From positions 62,001-126,000 of the forward strand of contig JAIOKI010000013.1 of the NCBI GenBank assembly GCA_028335825.1: a DNA stretch of 64,000 bases. Reading direction: 5' to 3'. Position 1 is the first letter of the stretch. Each line of letters begins with the position of its first letter. The DNA comes from Nosema muscidifuracis. Its lineage: Eukaryota > Microsporidia > Nosematidae. The notes below the pieces were generated by a model. That model did not search any database and had not been told where the DNA came from. It saw only the letters and a program-made list of their open reading frames with translations. Positions 21,006 through 31,112 of this stretch are shown here, one piece after another. The translations under genes were made by a program, and so were the position numbers.

Positions 21006-21605
21006 TCAATCTTTCTTATTAAAAAAATAAGGTATAACTACATCTCTAAATCTTACTTTACTAGGTTGCTTAACATTTTTACTAAAATCTATTAACATAT
21101 TTCTTTCTAAACTATCATCACTTTCATAAAATACTTTAAAATCTTTATAATCCATATATCCTTTCTTATTCAAATCGTATAATTGAAGAACAAGTAGAAC
21201 TTCTTTATGATCATTACATCCTAAAAAACTAAAAATTCTTTTAAGAACTGATTTGCATAATCTTCCATCACCATTGAGATCAAAAACATCGAATAAAAAT
21301 TTTATTCTTTTTTCTTTATCAGTTTTTATATTGAAAAGAGCTAATAAATCAACAAAATGTGGGAATATTAGATTTTGGTAATCAAGTCTTTTTTCTATAA
21401 CATTACATATCAATTTATTGAATGGGTTAATCTCAAATTCTGGAATATTATTAAGTTCGTTGTACGTTATATATCCTACATTAAGTTTATCAAGAAAACA
21501 GAATCTTTCATACAAATGCTCGATTTCTATGTAGCTAAATACAGATGAATTCTTAAGTTCTTCTAATTCTTCTTCACATAATATTGAACTGTGTATATTT
21601 CCCAT
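21006..21605 (-). CDS. CNB1: Calcineurin regulatory subunit B
   Basis: The start is set at the ATG ending at 21605 because it yields an N-myristoylation site (MGNIHSSI) and is preceded by TTACCCCTTATTTTTTC. The frame continues upstream without another ATG. The resulting 199-residue protein has EF-hand landmarks: a degenerate loop DKLNVGYITYNE at about 39, an intact-looking calcium loop DLNGDGRL at about 109, and a partly degenerate DLNKKGYMDYKDF at about 144. The C-terminus (FSKNVKQPSKVRFRDVV) resembles that of calcineurin B. It should bind the calcineurin A phosphatase at membranes and confer calcium control. CHP-type calcineurin-B-like proteins are an alternative. Confidence 0.8.
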   Translation of the reverse strand: MGNIHSSILCEEELEELKNSSVFSYIEIEHLYERFCFLDKLNVGYITYNELNNIPEFEINPFNKLICNVIEKRLDYQNLIFPHFVDLLALFNIKTDKEKRIKFLFDVFDLNGDGRLCKSVLKRIFSFLGCNDHKEVLLVLQLYDLNKKGYMDYKDFKVFYESDDSLERNMLIDFSKNVKQPSKVRFRDVVIPYFFNKKD

Positions 21606-21679
21606 GAAAAAAATAAGGGGTAAGATATTTATGCTTTTAAGTTTTATGTGTAACAAATTATATATAAATTTTCAATTCT

Positions 21680-21761
21680 AGTCAGATGGCCGAGTGGTCT
21701 AAGGCGGTGGCTTAAGGTGCCATTCTCTTCGGAGGCGCGGGTTCGAACCCCGCTCTGGCTA
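21680..21761 (+). tRNA. tRNA-Leu (anticodon AAG)
   Basis: An 82-nt class II tRNA. The acceptor stem AGTCAGA pairs with TCTGGCT (one G-T pair). The A box is TGGCCGAGTGG. The anticodon stem GTGGC/GCCAT encloses the 7-nt loop TTAAGGT, so the anticodon is AAG. A long variable arm (TCTCTTCGGAGG) is typical of Leu/Ser tRNAs. The B box is GGTTCGAACCC, and a discriminator A follows. No intron and no encoded CCA. It reads codon CTT and, as inosine, CTC/CTA. Confidence 0.95.
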
Positions 21762-21776
21762 TTTTATTTTAATTTT
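21762..21776 (+). terminator. Pol III T-run terminator of the tRNA gene
   Basis: TTTTATTTTAATTTT follows the discriminator base directly. The first T4 run is enough for Pol III termination. Confidence 0.8.
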
Positions 21777-22263
21777 CGAATAAAAAAATATATTTTTATA
21801 AACGAAAAAAAAATATTATGTTTTTGATTTTCTAATAATTGTTAACAAAAAATTATTTTATTCATTTTGATACTGTGATGAATATTTTATAATTTTAAGA
21901 ATCAATAATACTAAAAATTAATTATAAAATATATAGTTTTTTATTACAATTGAAAAATATATTTTGGCAATAGATACGTGACTAGATCTTCTTTTAGAAT
22001 ATCAAGCATAGACTTAAAATGTTTTTATTTAGATAAGTTCTCTTAGACATATTCAATAATTTTCTCTTTTATAATAATCTTGGGTCGTTATTTAACTGAT
22101 TCAGTGTCAAATTGCAACATAATAAAAATTTTAAAGTTGGATATATTTCTGATTAAGTATTTAGTTGACTTAAAATTTTAAGATAGCTCAAATACCAAGT
22201 TCTTTAAAACACATCATATATGATAAATAAAACATACTCAATGCCTAAAAATATATAAATCTA
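21777..22263. other. Gene-free spacer after the tRNA
   Basis: Plain AT-rich sequence; I see no gene, RNA or repeat. Confidence 0.5.
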
Positions 22264-23418
22264 TTATTTAATATGTTTAATAATTGTTAATTCGTATCGG
22301 TTTTCATGATTATGATTTTTTGATATAAACTTCTCATCAACGTTACACTTTTTATATAAATAGCAAAGACCTCTACTCTTTCCACGAGTATAACAAAAGC
22401 TTCCTCTAATTACTCGTCCAATAATAATTTCATCTTTATCATAAATAAATCCATTTTTAACAAGTACACCTTTTTCAAGTTCAAATGCATAATAATGTAC
22501 TTCTTTGTTTGTACTAATAAACAAATCTTCAATATTCATTTCAACTTTCTTACTCTTAGGAGTTCTATCATATTTCTCAACAATTTCTTTATTAATTTTA
22601 TCCTCCAAGTATCTAAACATTTCTGAGTTAACATCATCAAACGGATAAGTCATATAACTATTTTCAAGAGCTAATCTCTGTATTTCATCTATACATACAG
22701 GTATACATCCTTGTTTTATTAAAGTACTCCACATGGCCATGACATCTTTTTTTAATAAAAATAATTTCCCTATCTCATATTTTTCATTATTGTGTACAAA
22801 AAACATATTTCCTGATAATATACTCTCATCGATATCTTGGGATATATTTTTTATTTTATTTTCGTGAGTTTTAATAAACGATATACAACTATCAAATGTT
22901 TTTATACTCGATTCTTCATTAAAATCTGTTAAAGAACTTATAAGTATAAAATGTTGATTAGTAAATATAATTTCTAAATATCCAAAATCTGACTTAACAA
23001 TTTGTATCTGATTTTTGATATTTTTATCAAAATTGAATTGATTAATTATAGGATTAGTAGATGAATATACATAAATTCTTTTAAAAGACTCATCGAATAT
23101 GAACCCCCGATCTTGTGATTTGTATATATATTTACTACTCTTCTGGTTTCTTTTTATTGGTAAGCCTATTCCTTCAACTTTAATCATTTTAAACCTTTTA
23201 GCATACCAAACATGTGTTTTCAAAATGTGTCTTTGTTTCTGTCTCGTGCTCTTATTCTTCTTAACAAAATTTGACCGAGTGCGTCTTCTTTTATAAAACG
23301 GAAGCCTCTGAAAATACATTGTCTTTTTTTTACTACTGTTTATGGCTTTTTCTAATATTCTTATATCTGATTCTCTATCTTTTACAAACTCTTCAATATT
23401 AATCTCGTTAGTCTCCAT
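22264..23418 (-). CDS. POP1: RNase P/MRP protein subunit POP1
   Basis: This is a 384-residue protein preceded by TACCCGAAA-ATG. The N-terminal POP1 signature is clear at about residues 36-80: FQRLPFYKRRRTRSNFVKK then ILKTHVWYAKRFKMIK, paralleling the family's F-Q-x-x-P-R-x-x-R-R-R-x-x-S-H and L-x-T-H-x-W-H-A-K-R-x-x-M. Near the C-terminus (about 330-355), EIIIGRVIRGSFCYTRGKSR matches the POPLD-end region, where the protein contacts the RNase P RNA. The protein is less than half the size of yeast POP1 (about 875 residues), so the middle is compressed. It should scaffold tRNA 5' processing and rRNA processing in the nucleus. A second subunit, RPP1, is at 33614-34309. Confidence 0.85.
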   Translation of the reverse strand: METNEINIEEFVKDRESDIRILEKAINSSKKKTMYFQRLPFYKRRRTRSNFVKKNKSTRQKQRHILKTHVWYAKRFKMIKVEGIGLPIKRNQKSSKYIYKSQDRGFIFDESFKRIYVYSSTNPIINQFNFDKNIKNQIQIVKSDFGYLEIIFTNQHFILISSLTDFNEESSIKTFDSCISFIKTHENKIKNISQDIDESILSGNMFFVHNNEKYEIGKLFLLKKDVMAMWSTLIKQGCIPVCIDEIQRLALENSYMTYPFDDVNSEMFRYLEDKINKEIVEKYDRTPKSKKVEMNIEDLFISTNKEVHYYAFELEKGVLVKNGFIYDKDEIIIGRVIRGSFCYTRGKSRGLCYLYKKCNVDEKFISKNHNHENRYELTIIKHIK

Positions 23419-23879
23419 TTTCGGGTATAAAAAAATTAAATATTCTTCTAATAAGAATAGAACTCATAAAATTCTCTTCTTACTTACATGTGATTGCTTA
23501 TGTACAAAATATCATACAAAATGAAGATTTAAGTTCACTGACTGAATCAAAGGGTAGATTTAATTATTAACTCTTAAGAGTATTTTTATATAATGTAGTA
23601 GAATAAAAAACTCTTTATAAACAACATTTACTGTCGTCTATTTGCTCTTTTTGGTAATATTATACTTGTTTTTTTATTAAAATAATCATCAAATATATAA
23701 AAAGTTTAATTTAATTTTAATTGTATTTTTAAAGAAAATTATACTGTATTCAATATCTTAAAAAATATATTATACTTTTATTATTAAGAATTAAAAATAA
23801 ATAGATATTAAATTCAAACTTTTTATATATTTGATGGTTATTTTCTTTATAGTTATAAGACTTGATATATTTTTGAGTG
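23419..23879. other. Gene-free spacer between POP1 and the Rad9-like gene
   Basis: Besides the POP1 start signal at its left edge, I see only AT-rich sequence without repeats or genes. Confidence 0.5.
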
Positions 23880-24536
23880 TCATGTAGCTAAAAAATAGAA
23901 AACAGAAATTGTTGTTCCATAAAAATTTATATTAATTGGTGATTCGTTATCTTCCCAATTTAACAAACAACTATCAAACAAATCGTTATTAGACAATATA
24001 TTTTTAAGTGTACTTGATTCAAAACTAAAACTTATACCAGAGAATCCTTTGCAAACAAATTTAAGATTAATATTTTCATTATAAACTTCTGATTCGCTAT
24101 CATCAAATTTAATCTTAACTTGTCCATTAGTTTGACAAATAACTTGGTACAAGAAGAATGCATCAATATAATCACTTCTATTTATTGTGAAAGGAACTTG
24201 ATACAATGATCCATCAAAAATAACATATCGATGTCTGTAAACATAATCTTCAAATTCATATTCAAATATAAGAAAAGATTTTGTAGTTTCTATACGTAGA
24301 CTTATCATTTTTGAGTACGAGAATTTTGGCTTGTTGATTTTAAGAATCATATTTTTTAACTGACATTCTTCAAAAAATGAAGTATTTAATGTAATGTTTG
24401 ATACTATATTTTTAGATTCACTTACTAATTGAAGATTAAAATTCTGTCGTGTATCTATTACTAAATATAAGGATTTAAATACCGAACATAGTTTGTCAAG
24501 AGTGGATGCATTTTTAAAAGATATTCTGCAATCCAT
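23880..24536 (-). CDS. Rad9-like subunit of the 9-1-1 checkpoint clamp
   Basis: This is a 218-residue protein preceded by ATACCC-ATG. It has the sliding-clamp layout with a Rad9-like start (MDCRISFKNASTLDKLCSVF, compare the family's M-x-C-x-x-x-x-x-N-x-x-x-L-x-K-x-x). A TLNTSFFEECQL stretch matches Rad9's S-F-x-P-x-F-F-x-x-Y. The end is TTISVFYFLAT, where Rad9 and Ddc1 clamps end in a beta strand with L-A-T. The PCNA centre-loop and linker motifs are not visible, and Hus1 or Rad1 fit less well. The family's phosphorylated C-terminal tail is absent, leaving only the ring part. It would act in DNA-damage signalling with Rad1 and Hus1. Confidence 0.6.
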   Translation of the reverse strand: MDCRISFKNASTLDKLCSVFKSLYLVIDTRQNFNLQLVSESKNIVSNITLNTSFFEECQLKNMILKINKPKFSYSKMISLRIETTKSFLIFEYEFEDYVYRHRYVIFDGSLYQVPFTINRSDYIDAFFLYQVICQTNGQVKIKFDDSESEVYNENINLKFVCKGFSGISFSFESSTLKNILSNNDLFDSCLLNWEDNESPININFYGTTISVFYFLAT

Positions 24537-24876
24537 GGGTATAAAATATATTTATGATTTAACAGAATTTGTCATCAATAAATTAATACAGGAATTTTAT
24601 TTATATTTAACCTTTTAAAATGGTTAAAATTGTGTTTGAAATTAATATCAGCACTAGATAATGTCTAATATTTAAAAAAAAGATATTTTTTATTTCTTCA
24701 TCATTGAATCGTTTTAGGTAATTTAATAGTTTTTATTATAAAAAAATTGTAAGCTAATTTAAAAATTAAGTTTTATAATTATTAAAAGATTTTTAAAGCA
24801 TAAAATTTTATTAAACAAATTCTAATCTATACTTTTATGCAAAAAAGCATAAATAAAGGAAAAAAAATAAATTAGC
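24537..24876. other. Divergent spacer without recognisable elements
   Basis: AT-rich sequence between the divergent Rad9-like and ATPase genes. No C-run precedes the ATPase start. Confidence 0.4.
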
Positions 24877-26790
24877 ATGAAATCAAAAATTCTAAAAAAT
24901 ACAAACATGTCATGCATACTTTGTACAAACAAACTTACAACAACACTCAATTCTATACCAGAAATATACTCATACAAGATAAATATATTCACAAAAGAAA
25001 TCTTAATTAAATATACCAAAAATATTACTAAAATATTGGTTGAACTTAACAGACATGGATTTGTTTTCACATCAATAAGTATAAAAAATTATATTCTTGA
25101 TGGTATTGCAATACTGCTATCAAAGATTTCCTATTCAGTTATTCCAATTCGAATTTTATTGTTATTTTATCTACAATATAGGAATCTTAAAACAAAAAAT
25201 CTACTTATATTTAGAATTTGTTCTCTTTTAAATTTTATACTTTATTTTTTTAAGATAGATAATATTTATTTAGATAATTCTGTTGATATTATGGTGTATA
25301 TATTCATAAATACACTTATTAATGATAGATTACATTTATTAGCCAAAGTAAATTCATTCATGGTTATTGAAAAATCAAAGTTTAGGAAAATAATTGAGGA
25401 ATTTAAAGAAGTAAAAGGTAAAATTATATTTCTTAATAAAGCCAAACTTTTTAGTAAAGAAAATATAAAAGATCTTGATATCTTTCATTATGAGGTATCA
25501 GACTCTGTGATGATAAAAGATATTATATTGGCAAAGGCTAATGATACATTATATGTTAATGGTACAATTTTATACGGGGATTGTTTAATAGATGATTCTT
25601 CTATAACAGGGGAAGAATCTTTGAAGACAAAAAAGAAAGGAGATTTTATTTATGAAAGATCAATTATAAAAAAAGGGACAGTAGTTATTCAGATAACAGG
25701 TATAAACAAATATACTGAAGATGATAAAATTTCTTCTAAATCAGATTTTAAATTGATACTTATCTTTATAAATATTATAAATATTCTGTACAATTTTATG
25801 ATTCATGATAATTTCCCTGATATATTAGAATCTTTCGTAAAAATTAATATGAAATTCTGTCCTTGTATCTTTTTATTGTCAGACATTATTTTAAAAATGA
25901 GGTTAAATAAAGAAATGATTGGAAAGAATATTAATATAAATAATTATGATATATGTAAGAATATAAAGAATATTTTTATAGATAAAACAGGAACACTTAC
26001 TAGAAACAGTAAAGTAATATCATTCAAAATAGATCCAGATATTGAAGGAGTAGTTTATTTACTAGAAAAGGAGTTTAATAATGTTTATTCTAGAGGAATA
26101 TTAGAAGTTATTAATCCTTCTAAAAATAGGTATAAACTTTCAGATAAAGAATATGTAAGTTCTTCTGGTATAAGATGTAAATTTGAAGATAAAGAAATAA
26201 GAATAGGAAAGAAAGAATTTTGTAATTTTAAAAGAAAATCTACAAATTATACACATAAAAATGGAATATTTGTAAGCATAGATAGTGAAATTACAGGATA
26301 TTTTATTTTAGAAGATACTATTAAGAAGAATGCTAGAAATGTCATAAAAATTCTTCAACGAAAATATAATATAATTTTATTATCCGGAGATTCAAAAAGA
26401 AATGTAGAAAATATTTGTAAAAGACTAAACATTTCTAATTATTTTTATAACTTGAGATCCAATGATAAAGCTTGTATAATAAAATCATATAGAGAGAATA
26501 GTTGTATGATAGGTGATGGTATAAATGATATACCTGCATTTAGTTGTAGTACTATAAGTGTAGGTTTGAGACATAATTTGAATACTGATGTAGTAATTAA
26601 TAACAGTTTAAAAGATTTAGTTTATTTATTAAATACAGTAGAAAAGATGAACAGAAAAAAAGTCATAAATTATTGTGTATCTTTGATTTATAACTCATTA
26701 ATTTTATTTTTAGATATAGGGTTTATGAAAAGTAGTTTGATAATGTATATTCCTAATTTAATGATTTTATTTAATTCTATTTGGATATAA
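24877..26790 (+). CDS. P1B-type heavy-metal ATPase, copper-type, divergent
   Basis: This is a 637-residue protein. An HMA metal-binding domain starts it with MSCILC (Cys13-x-x-Cys16). The actuator TGE is in SSITGEES at about 241-248. The metal-site CPC is in the membrane helix at about 328-330. The phosphorylated DKTGTLT lies at about 369-375 (Asp369), an SGDS motif at about 503, and the hinge GDGIND at about 546-551. HMA plus CPC and a YN in the next-to-last helix (SLIYNSL) indicate Cu(I) transport, like yeast Ccc2. Two family marks are absent: the His-Pro of the N-domain (here about NNVYSRG at 401-407) and the MxxSS of the last helix (here MYIPN). The protein is short for the family, which often exceeds 700 residues. 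No C-run precedes the ATG. Confidence 0.8.
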   Translation: MKSKILKNTNMSCILCTNKLTTTLNSIPEIYSYKINIFTKEILIKYTKNITKILVELNRHGFVFTSISIKNYILDGIAILLSKISYSVIPIRILLLFYLQYRNLKTKNLLIFRICSLLNFILYFFKIDNIYLDNSVDIMVYIFINTLINDRLHLLAKVNSFMVIEKSKFRKIIEEFKEVKGKIIFLNKAKLFSKENIKDLDIFHYEVSDSVMIKDIILAKANDTLYVNGTILYGDCLIDDSSITGEESLKTKKKGDFIYERSIIKKGTVVIQITGINKYTEDDKISSKSDFKLILIFINIINILYNFMIHDNFPDILESFVKINMKFCPCIFLLSDIILKMRLNKEMIGKNININNYDICKNIKNIFIDKTGTLTRNSKVISFKIDPDIEGVVYLLEKEFNNVYSRGILEVINPSKNRYKLSDKEYVSSSGIRCKFEDKEIRIGKKEFCNFKRKSTNYTHKNGIFVSIDSEITGYFILEDTIKKNARNVIKILQRKYNIILLSGDSKRNVENICKRLNISNYFYNLRSNDKACIIKSYRENSCMIGDGINDIPAFSCSTISVGLRHNLNTDVVINNSLKDLVYLLNTVEKMNRKKVINYCVSLIYNSLILFLDIGFMKSSLIMYIPNLMILFNSIWI

Positions 26791-26928
26791 TAGTTGTAAT
26801 TTTTATACATATCATTAATAGGTAAAAGTTCCATATCTATAAGATAAAAAATAATAATTTATAATATCATTAACAGATAAAATTTCCATTTCTATAAGAT
26901 AAAAAATAATAACTTTTTTTTCTACCCC
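26791..26928. repeat. Duplicated 53-bp spacer unit before MCM3
   Basis: Two near-identical copies (about 26811-26863 and 26866-26915), each containing TCTATAAGATAAAAAATAAT, lie between the ATPase stop and the C-run before MCM3. Confidence 0.6.
26925..26928 (+). promoter_or_regulatory. CCCC start-proximal signal of MCM3
   Basis: The run CCCC is followed directly by ATT at 26929, not by ATG. In the other genes the C-run sits 0-25 bases before the start codon. The nearest in-frame ATG (27043) is 114 bases away, so this C-run argues for translation from 26929. Confidence 0.65.
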
Positions 26929-28932
26929 ATTAACGAAGCTATAGATCTTTTTAAAAATTTTTTATCAAATTATAAGACTAATAATACAGAAGATTATACT
27001 GAAATATTACTAAAGACATATGACAAACGTATCATATTCAATATGAATGATATTAGAATGTATGATTCTCAATTGGCTTCTAATATAATAAATGATCCTG
27101 CTAATTTTGTTCCTCAAATAGAAGAATTATTATGTCAGATTAGTCAAAAAGATATTAAATTTGGTATTAAGGGATCATTTGGAGAATATAGACTTAATCC
27201 CAGGACTCTTAATTCTATTTTTATTGGTAAGTTGGTATGTCTTACTGGTATAGTTACTAGTTGTTCTGTATGTAGACCTAAGATAATTAAGAGTGTACAT
27301 TATAATAATTTTAAGTCTACTTTTGTTCAGAAGGAATACAGAGACAGTACTATGATAACCAAACTTCCTATTACTAATACAGTATATCCTACTAGAGATA
27401 CAGATGGTACTCTACTTAATACTGAATATGGATTAAGTGATTATATAGATTATCAGACTATAAATTTACAAGAGATGCCTGAAGATGCACCATGTGGTCA
27501 ATTACCTAGAAGTGTAGAATGTATACTTAGTAATGATCTAGTAGATACTATCAAACCAGGAGATCGTATAATTTGTTATGGTATTTATAAGAGTTTATGT
27601 TATGGAAATGTAGAATTTCCAACAAAGTTCAGAAATATTTTGATAATCAATAATATAGAACAAGCCAGTAAATCTAACTCTACTAAAAATGCTAATATTC
27701 AGAAATTTAATTATAATAATATAATTAATTATATTGCTCCAAGTATATGGGGACATGATAAAATTAAGAAAGCTTTAGCTATGATGTTAGTAGGAGGTAA
27801 TGAAGTAATCATGAAGAATGGAAGTAAGATTCGTGGAGATATTAATATTTTGTTAGTAGGAGATCCTTCTACAGCTAAATCTCAATTACTTAGATTTATT
27901 TATAATTTTAATGAAATATCAGTAGCTACTACTGGTAAAGGATCAAGTGGAGTAGGACTTACAGCTGCTGTTGTTGTTGATAAGGATACAGGAGATAAGA
28001 GATTAGAAGCAGGGGCTATGGTTTTAGCTGATAGAGGTATTGTATGTATAGATGAGTTTGATAAGATGAATGATTTAGATAGAGTAGCTATTCATGAAGT
28101 TATGGAACAACAGACTGTTACAATATCTAAAGCAGGTATACACACTACATTAAATGCTAGATGTTCAGTACTTGCAGCTGCTAATCCTATATTTGGATGT
28201 TATAGAGAGGGTAAGAAACCTTGTGAAAATATTAGACTTCCAGATTCTATAATGACAAGATTTGATTTAATTTTTGTAGTACTTGATAAAAGTGATTTTA
28301 CAATGGACACTCTTATATCAGATCATGTAATAAGAAGTCATTCTTCATTTATTAATTATGAAGAAGATTCTACAGATGGATTTAAAGAATATATAAAAGA
28401 ATGTAAAATGATTAACCCTGTTTTATCTAGAGAAGCCAGTAGACTTATTATAGAAGAATATACTAAATTTAGACAAATGAAAAATAAGAAAGAACAAATA
28501 GTTTCTATTACACCTCGTATGTTAGATACTATGATAAGATTATCTACAGCTAATGCTAAGCTTAGATTATCAGAAATAACTGATATTTGTGATGTTGAAT
28601 GTGCTATTGAAATGTTACAATCTACATTATTTCAACAGATTGTTAAGCATACTAAAAGATCTAAATATACTGAGAATACTCAGGATTTTGAGATAGATAA
28701 AGAATTAGAACAAGTTGAGAATGATAATGCTAAGAAAGATTATATTATTAATTTATTATATGAGATAAGATTAGAGAATGAGTCATTAATGAGTATTCAT
28801 TTAGATGAGATGTATGAGAGAGTTGATACAAGTTTAGGTATTAGTAAAGAAGATGTTAATAATGTATTAGAAGAATTGAGTGTACAGGATATCATATTTT
28901 ATGAGAATAAGAAGATAATATTTTTAAATTAA
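26929..28932 (+). CDS. MCM3: MCM3 replicative helicase subunit
   Basis: The first ATG in frame is at 27043 (629 residues), but the frame is open and MCM3-like for 38 codons further upstream, back to ATT at 26929 directly after CCCC. That segment (INEAIDLFKNFLSNYK, then EILLKTYDKRIIFNMNDI) matches the MCM3 N-terminus leading into NDLRxFxxxLA, so I include it. Counting from the ATG, MCM3-specific stretches are VTSCSVCRPKIIKSVHY (71-87) and EMPEDAPCGQLPRSVE (144-159). Walker A is GDPSTAKS (273-280), Walker B CIDEFDKM (335-342), and the arginine-finger region is MTRFDL (404-409). A C-terminal winged-helix-like tail follows. It is one of six subunits of the MCM2-7 helicase. Confidence 0.9.
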   Translation: MNEAIDLFKNFLSNYKTNNTEDYTEILLKTYDKRIIFNMNDIRMYDSQLASNIINDPANFVPQIEELLCQISQKDIKFGIKGSFGEYRLNPRTLNSIFIGKLVCLTGIVTSCSVCRPKIIKSVHYNNFKSTFVQKEYRDSTMITKLPITNTVYPTRDTDGTLLNTEYGLSDYIDYQTINLQEMPEDAPCGQLPRSVECILSNDLVDTIKPGDRIICYGIYKSLCYGNVEFPTKFRNILIINNIEQASKSNSTKNANIQKFNYNNIINYIAPSIWGHDKIKKALAMMLVGGNEVIMKNGSKIRGDINILLVGDPSTAKSQLLRFIYNFNEISVATTGKGSSGVGLTAAVVVDKDTGDKRLEAGAMVLADRGIVCIDEFDKMNDLDRVAIHEVMEQQTVTISKAGIHTTLNARCSVLAAANPIFGCYREGKKPCENIRLPDSIMTRFDLIFVVLDKSDFTMDTLISDHVIRSHSSFINYEEDSTDGFKEYIKECKMINPVLSREASRLIIEEYTKFRQMKNKKEQIVSITPRMLDTMIRLSTANAKLRLSEITDICDVECAIEMLQSTLFQQIVKHTKRSKYTENTQDFEIDKELEQVENDNAKKDYIINLLYEIRLENESLMSIHLDEMYERVDTSLGISKEDVNNVLEELSVQDIIFYENKKIIFLN

Positions 28933-29036
28933 TATTATTTATTAAATTAATTTGAGATTTTACTATTTTATATAAGATTATGTCATTTATAATTTATTAC
29001 AACTTTATGATCATTAAGATTTGATACTATATAAAT

Positions 29037-29654
29037 TTATAAATTACTGTTATATTTTTTTATAATACATACTCCAATTAAATTTACACTTAAAAATATC
29101 ATTATAAATAATACACATCTTTTAAATCTTTCTGTTAATCCATCACTTGTAAAAGCATTTTCAGGTATTTCAAATTCATCATTGTATTCTTTATTAAGTA
29201 TTTCTTTATAATAAAAAAAAGATAATTTAATACTTTCACTATATTTTATATTATGACCTTGTATTATATCAGAATAAATTATTAATAAATTATTATAAGA
29301 AAATTTCATTAAATAATTCTTATTATCATCTATACAACTTAAAGATATTTTATCAAAACATATTCTATTATCATCTATATTATCAAAATTTATTCTATCA
29401 TCATCTAATTTAATTAAATAATTCTTATTATCAAAATTTATTCTATCATCATCTGATCTAATTAAATAATTCTTATTATCATCTATATTATTATCATTTA
29501 TTCTATCATCATCTATACAACTTAAAGATATTTTATCATATTTAAAAGGTAGAGTATCATGTATTATTGTAAGTACTCTCATATCAGAAGATATATTATT
29601 AAATTTACATATGAATCTAAAAGAAACCTTATTTTTTATTTGTATATTAATCAT
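29037..29654 (-). CDS. Tail-anchored membrane protein with internal Asp/Asn repeats
   Basis: This is a 205-residue protein preceded by TACCCTT-ATG. The middle (about 45-110) consists of repeated units with the core DDDRINFDN / NKNYLI, on DNA that is itself tandemly repeated (29320-29530). A single transmembrane segment lies near the C-terminus (about 180-198, CVLFIMIFLSVNLIGVCII), followed by KKYNSNL. The part before it (TSDGLTERFKRC) vaguely recalls the juxtamembrane region of p24/emp24 cargo receptors, and the short Lys-bearing cytosolic tail would fit too. But no signal peptide is seen, so this remains a weak suggestion. Function unknown. Confidence 0.6.
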   Translation of the reverse strand: MINIQIKNKVSFRFICKFNNISSDMRVLTIIHDTLPFKYDKISLSCIDDDRINDNNIDDNKNYLIRSDDDRINFDNKNYLIKLDDDRINFDNIDDNRICFDKISLSCIDDNKNYLMKFSYNNLLIIYSDIIQGHNIKYSESIKLSFFYYKEILNKEYNDEFEIPENAFTSDGLTERFKRCVLFIMIFLSVNLIGVCIIKKYNSNL

Positions 29655-31112
29655 AAGGGTAAATAAAAAATAAATTTAACTTTCACTGGTTAATTAATCA
29701 AAAAAATAAAATAAATTTTTATTACTAATAATTTGATTTATATATATTTTTTAATATACTGTTTATTTTAATTTAATTTTTTGTTGATATGGTAAAGTTA
29801 ATTGAATTCTTAAAAAATTAAATATAAAAAAGATTCATTTTTTGATAATAAATATTAAAATGTAATAAATTAATTTATTAATTAAAATTAAATTTTATTG
29901 AATAATTTGTAGTAAATATTAAAATGTAATATAATTCAATTTATTAATTAAAATTAAATATTAGAGAATCTTAATATAAAATTATCTACCTTGTTAAAAT
30001 AACAATACTAAACAAGTCTTAAATATAATTTATAAATATCTTTTTTAATATTTATCATTCTACAAGTAAGTCTTTAAAGTGATCAATAATATAACAGGAT
30101 ACTACTGATGGAATAAGAGAAACTTATTATTAATAAAAGTCTTTGTCTTTCTGTATGTAGAAATAACAATATTAAATATTCTTATAAAAAATTATTTATA
30201 TTTTCCTGATAAATGACGTAAATTAATTAAATATTAATTATTTGAAATATGATATTTTGGTTAAGGTAAGAGTTATCTAAGAATATACTATCGTATTTTA
30301 TATAATAAATGATAAATTATACAAGAGAATATAAATTTAAGATGAAAATATTAATTTATATAAGAAATGATAAATTATACAAGTAATGATGAATTAATAC
30401 ACCTGACTTCAAGATATAAAAGAATATACTAGCATTTTTTATGTTAATAAATATTTAATTTAAAATTAGATATTAATCTTGTAAAATAAATTTTTTCTTT
30501 CATTCTATGTCAGCTTATATACCGGGAATCATCTTCGTAATTACTTCTTTTTATAGAAGTAAGTAGATCGATAATAAATTAACTGAAATTCTATATTGAT
30601 TTTTTTAATAAAAGAAATTTCTTTAGCTAGTATAAATAATAAAGCAATAGGAATTCTTAAAAAAGATATAAAAATTTTCTAAAGATACTGCAATCTATAA
30701 TTATAAAACTAAGATATTAGAAGAAGATTAAAATTTACAAGATATAAAAGAAAGCTAAGGTCTTTATTTATCATAATCAAGGATAATAATAAATTTTAAA
30801 TATAAATGTTTTACAACAAGTCTCACAGAAAAAGAGTAACTTAAATAATTCATTTTAAGATTAAATTAGTTTAAAATTCAAAAATAAAAAATCATCAAAT
30901 ATTTTCTCACTAATTTTTTAATTAAAGAAATAAAATTAAATAAAAATTTATTTTATTTCATCTGTTTAATATGACAATATTCATTAAAAATCAGTTATAT
31001 TAATAATATATAATAATAATACATTTACATACTTATCTTTTTAATAAATTAATTTTTATCATGTAAATTTTAATTTAATAAAATATTTGAAAAACGAGTG
31101 TTAATTAATTTT
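29655..31112. other. AT-rich gene-free stretch
   Basis: No supported gene. Two short direct repeats containing AAATATTAAAATGTAATA lie near 29846 and 29912, and two near-copies of ATAATAAATGATAAATTATA near 30300 and 30360. It marks the switch from the core block to the secreted-protein region. Confidence 0.4.
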
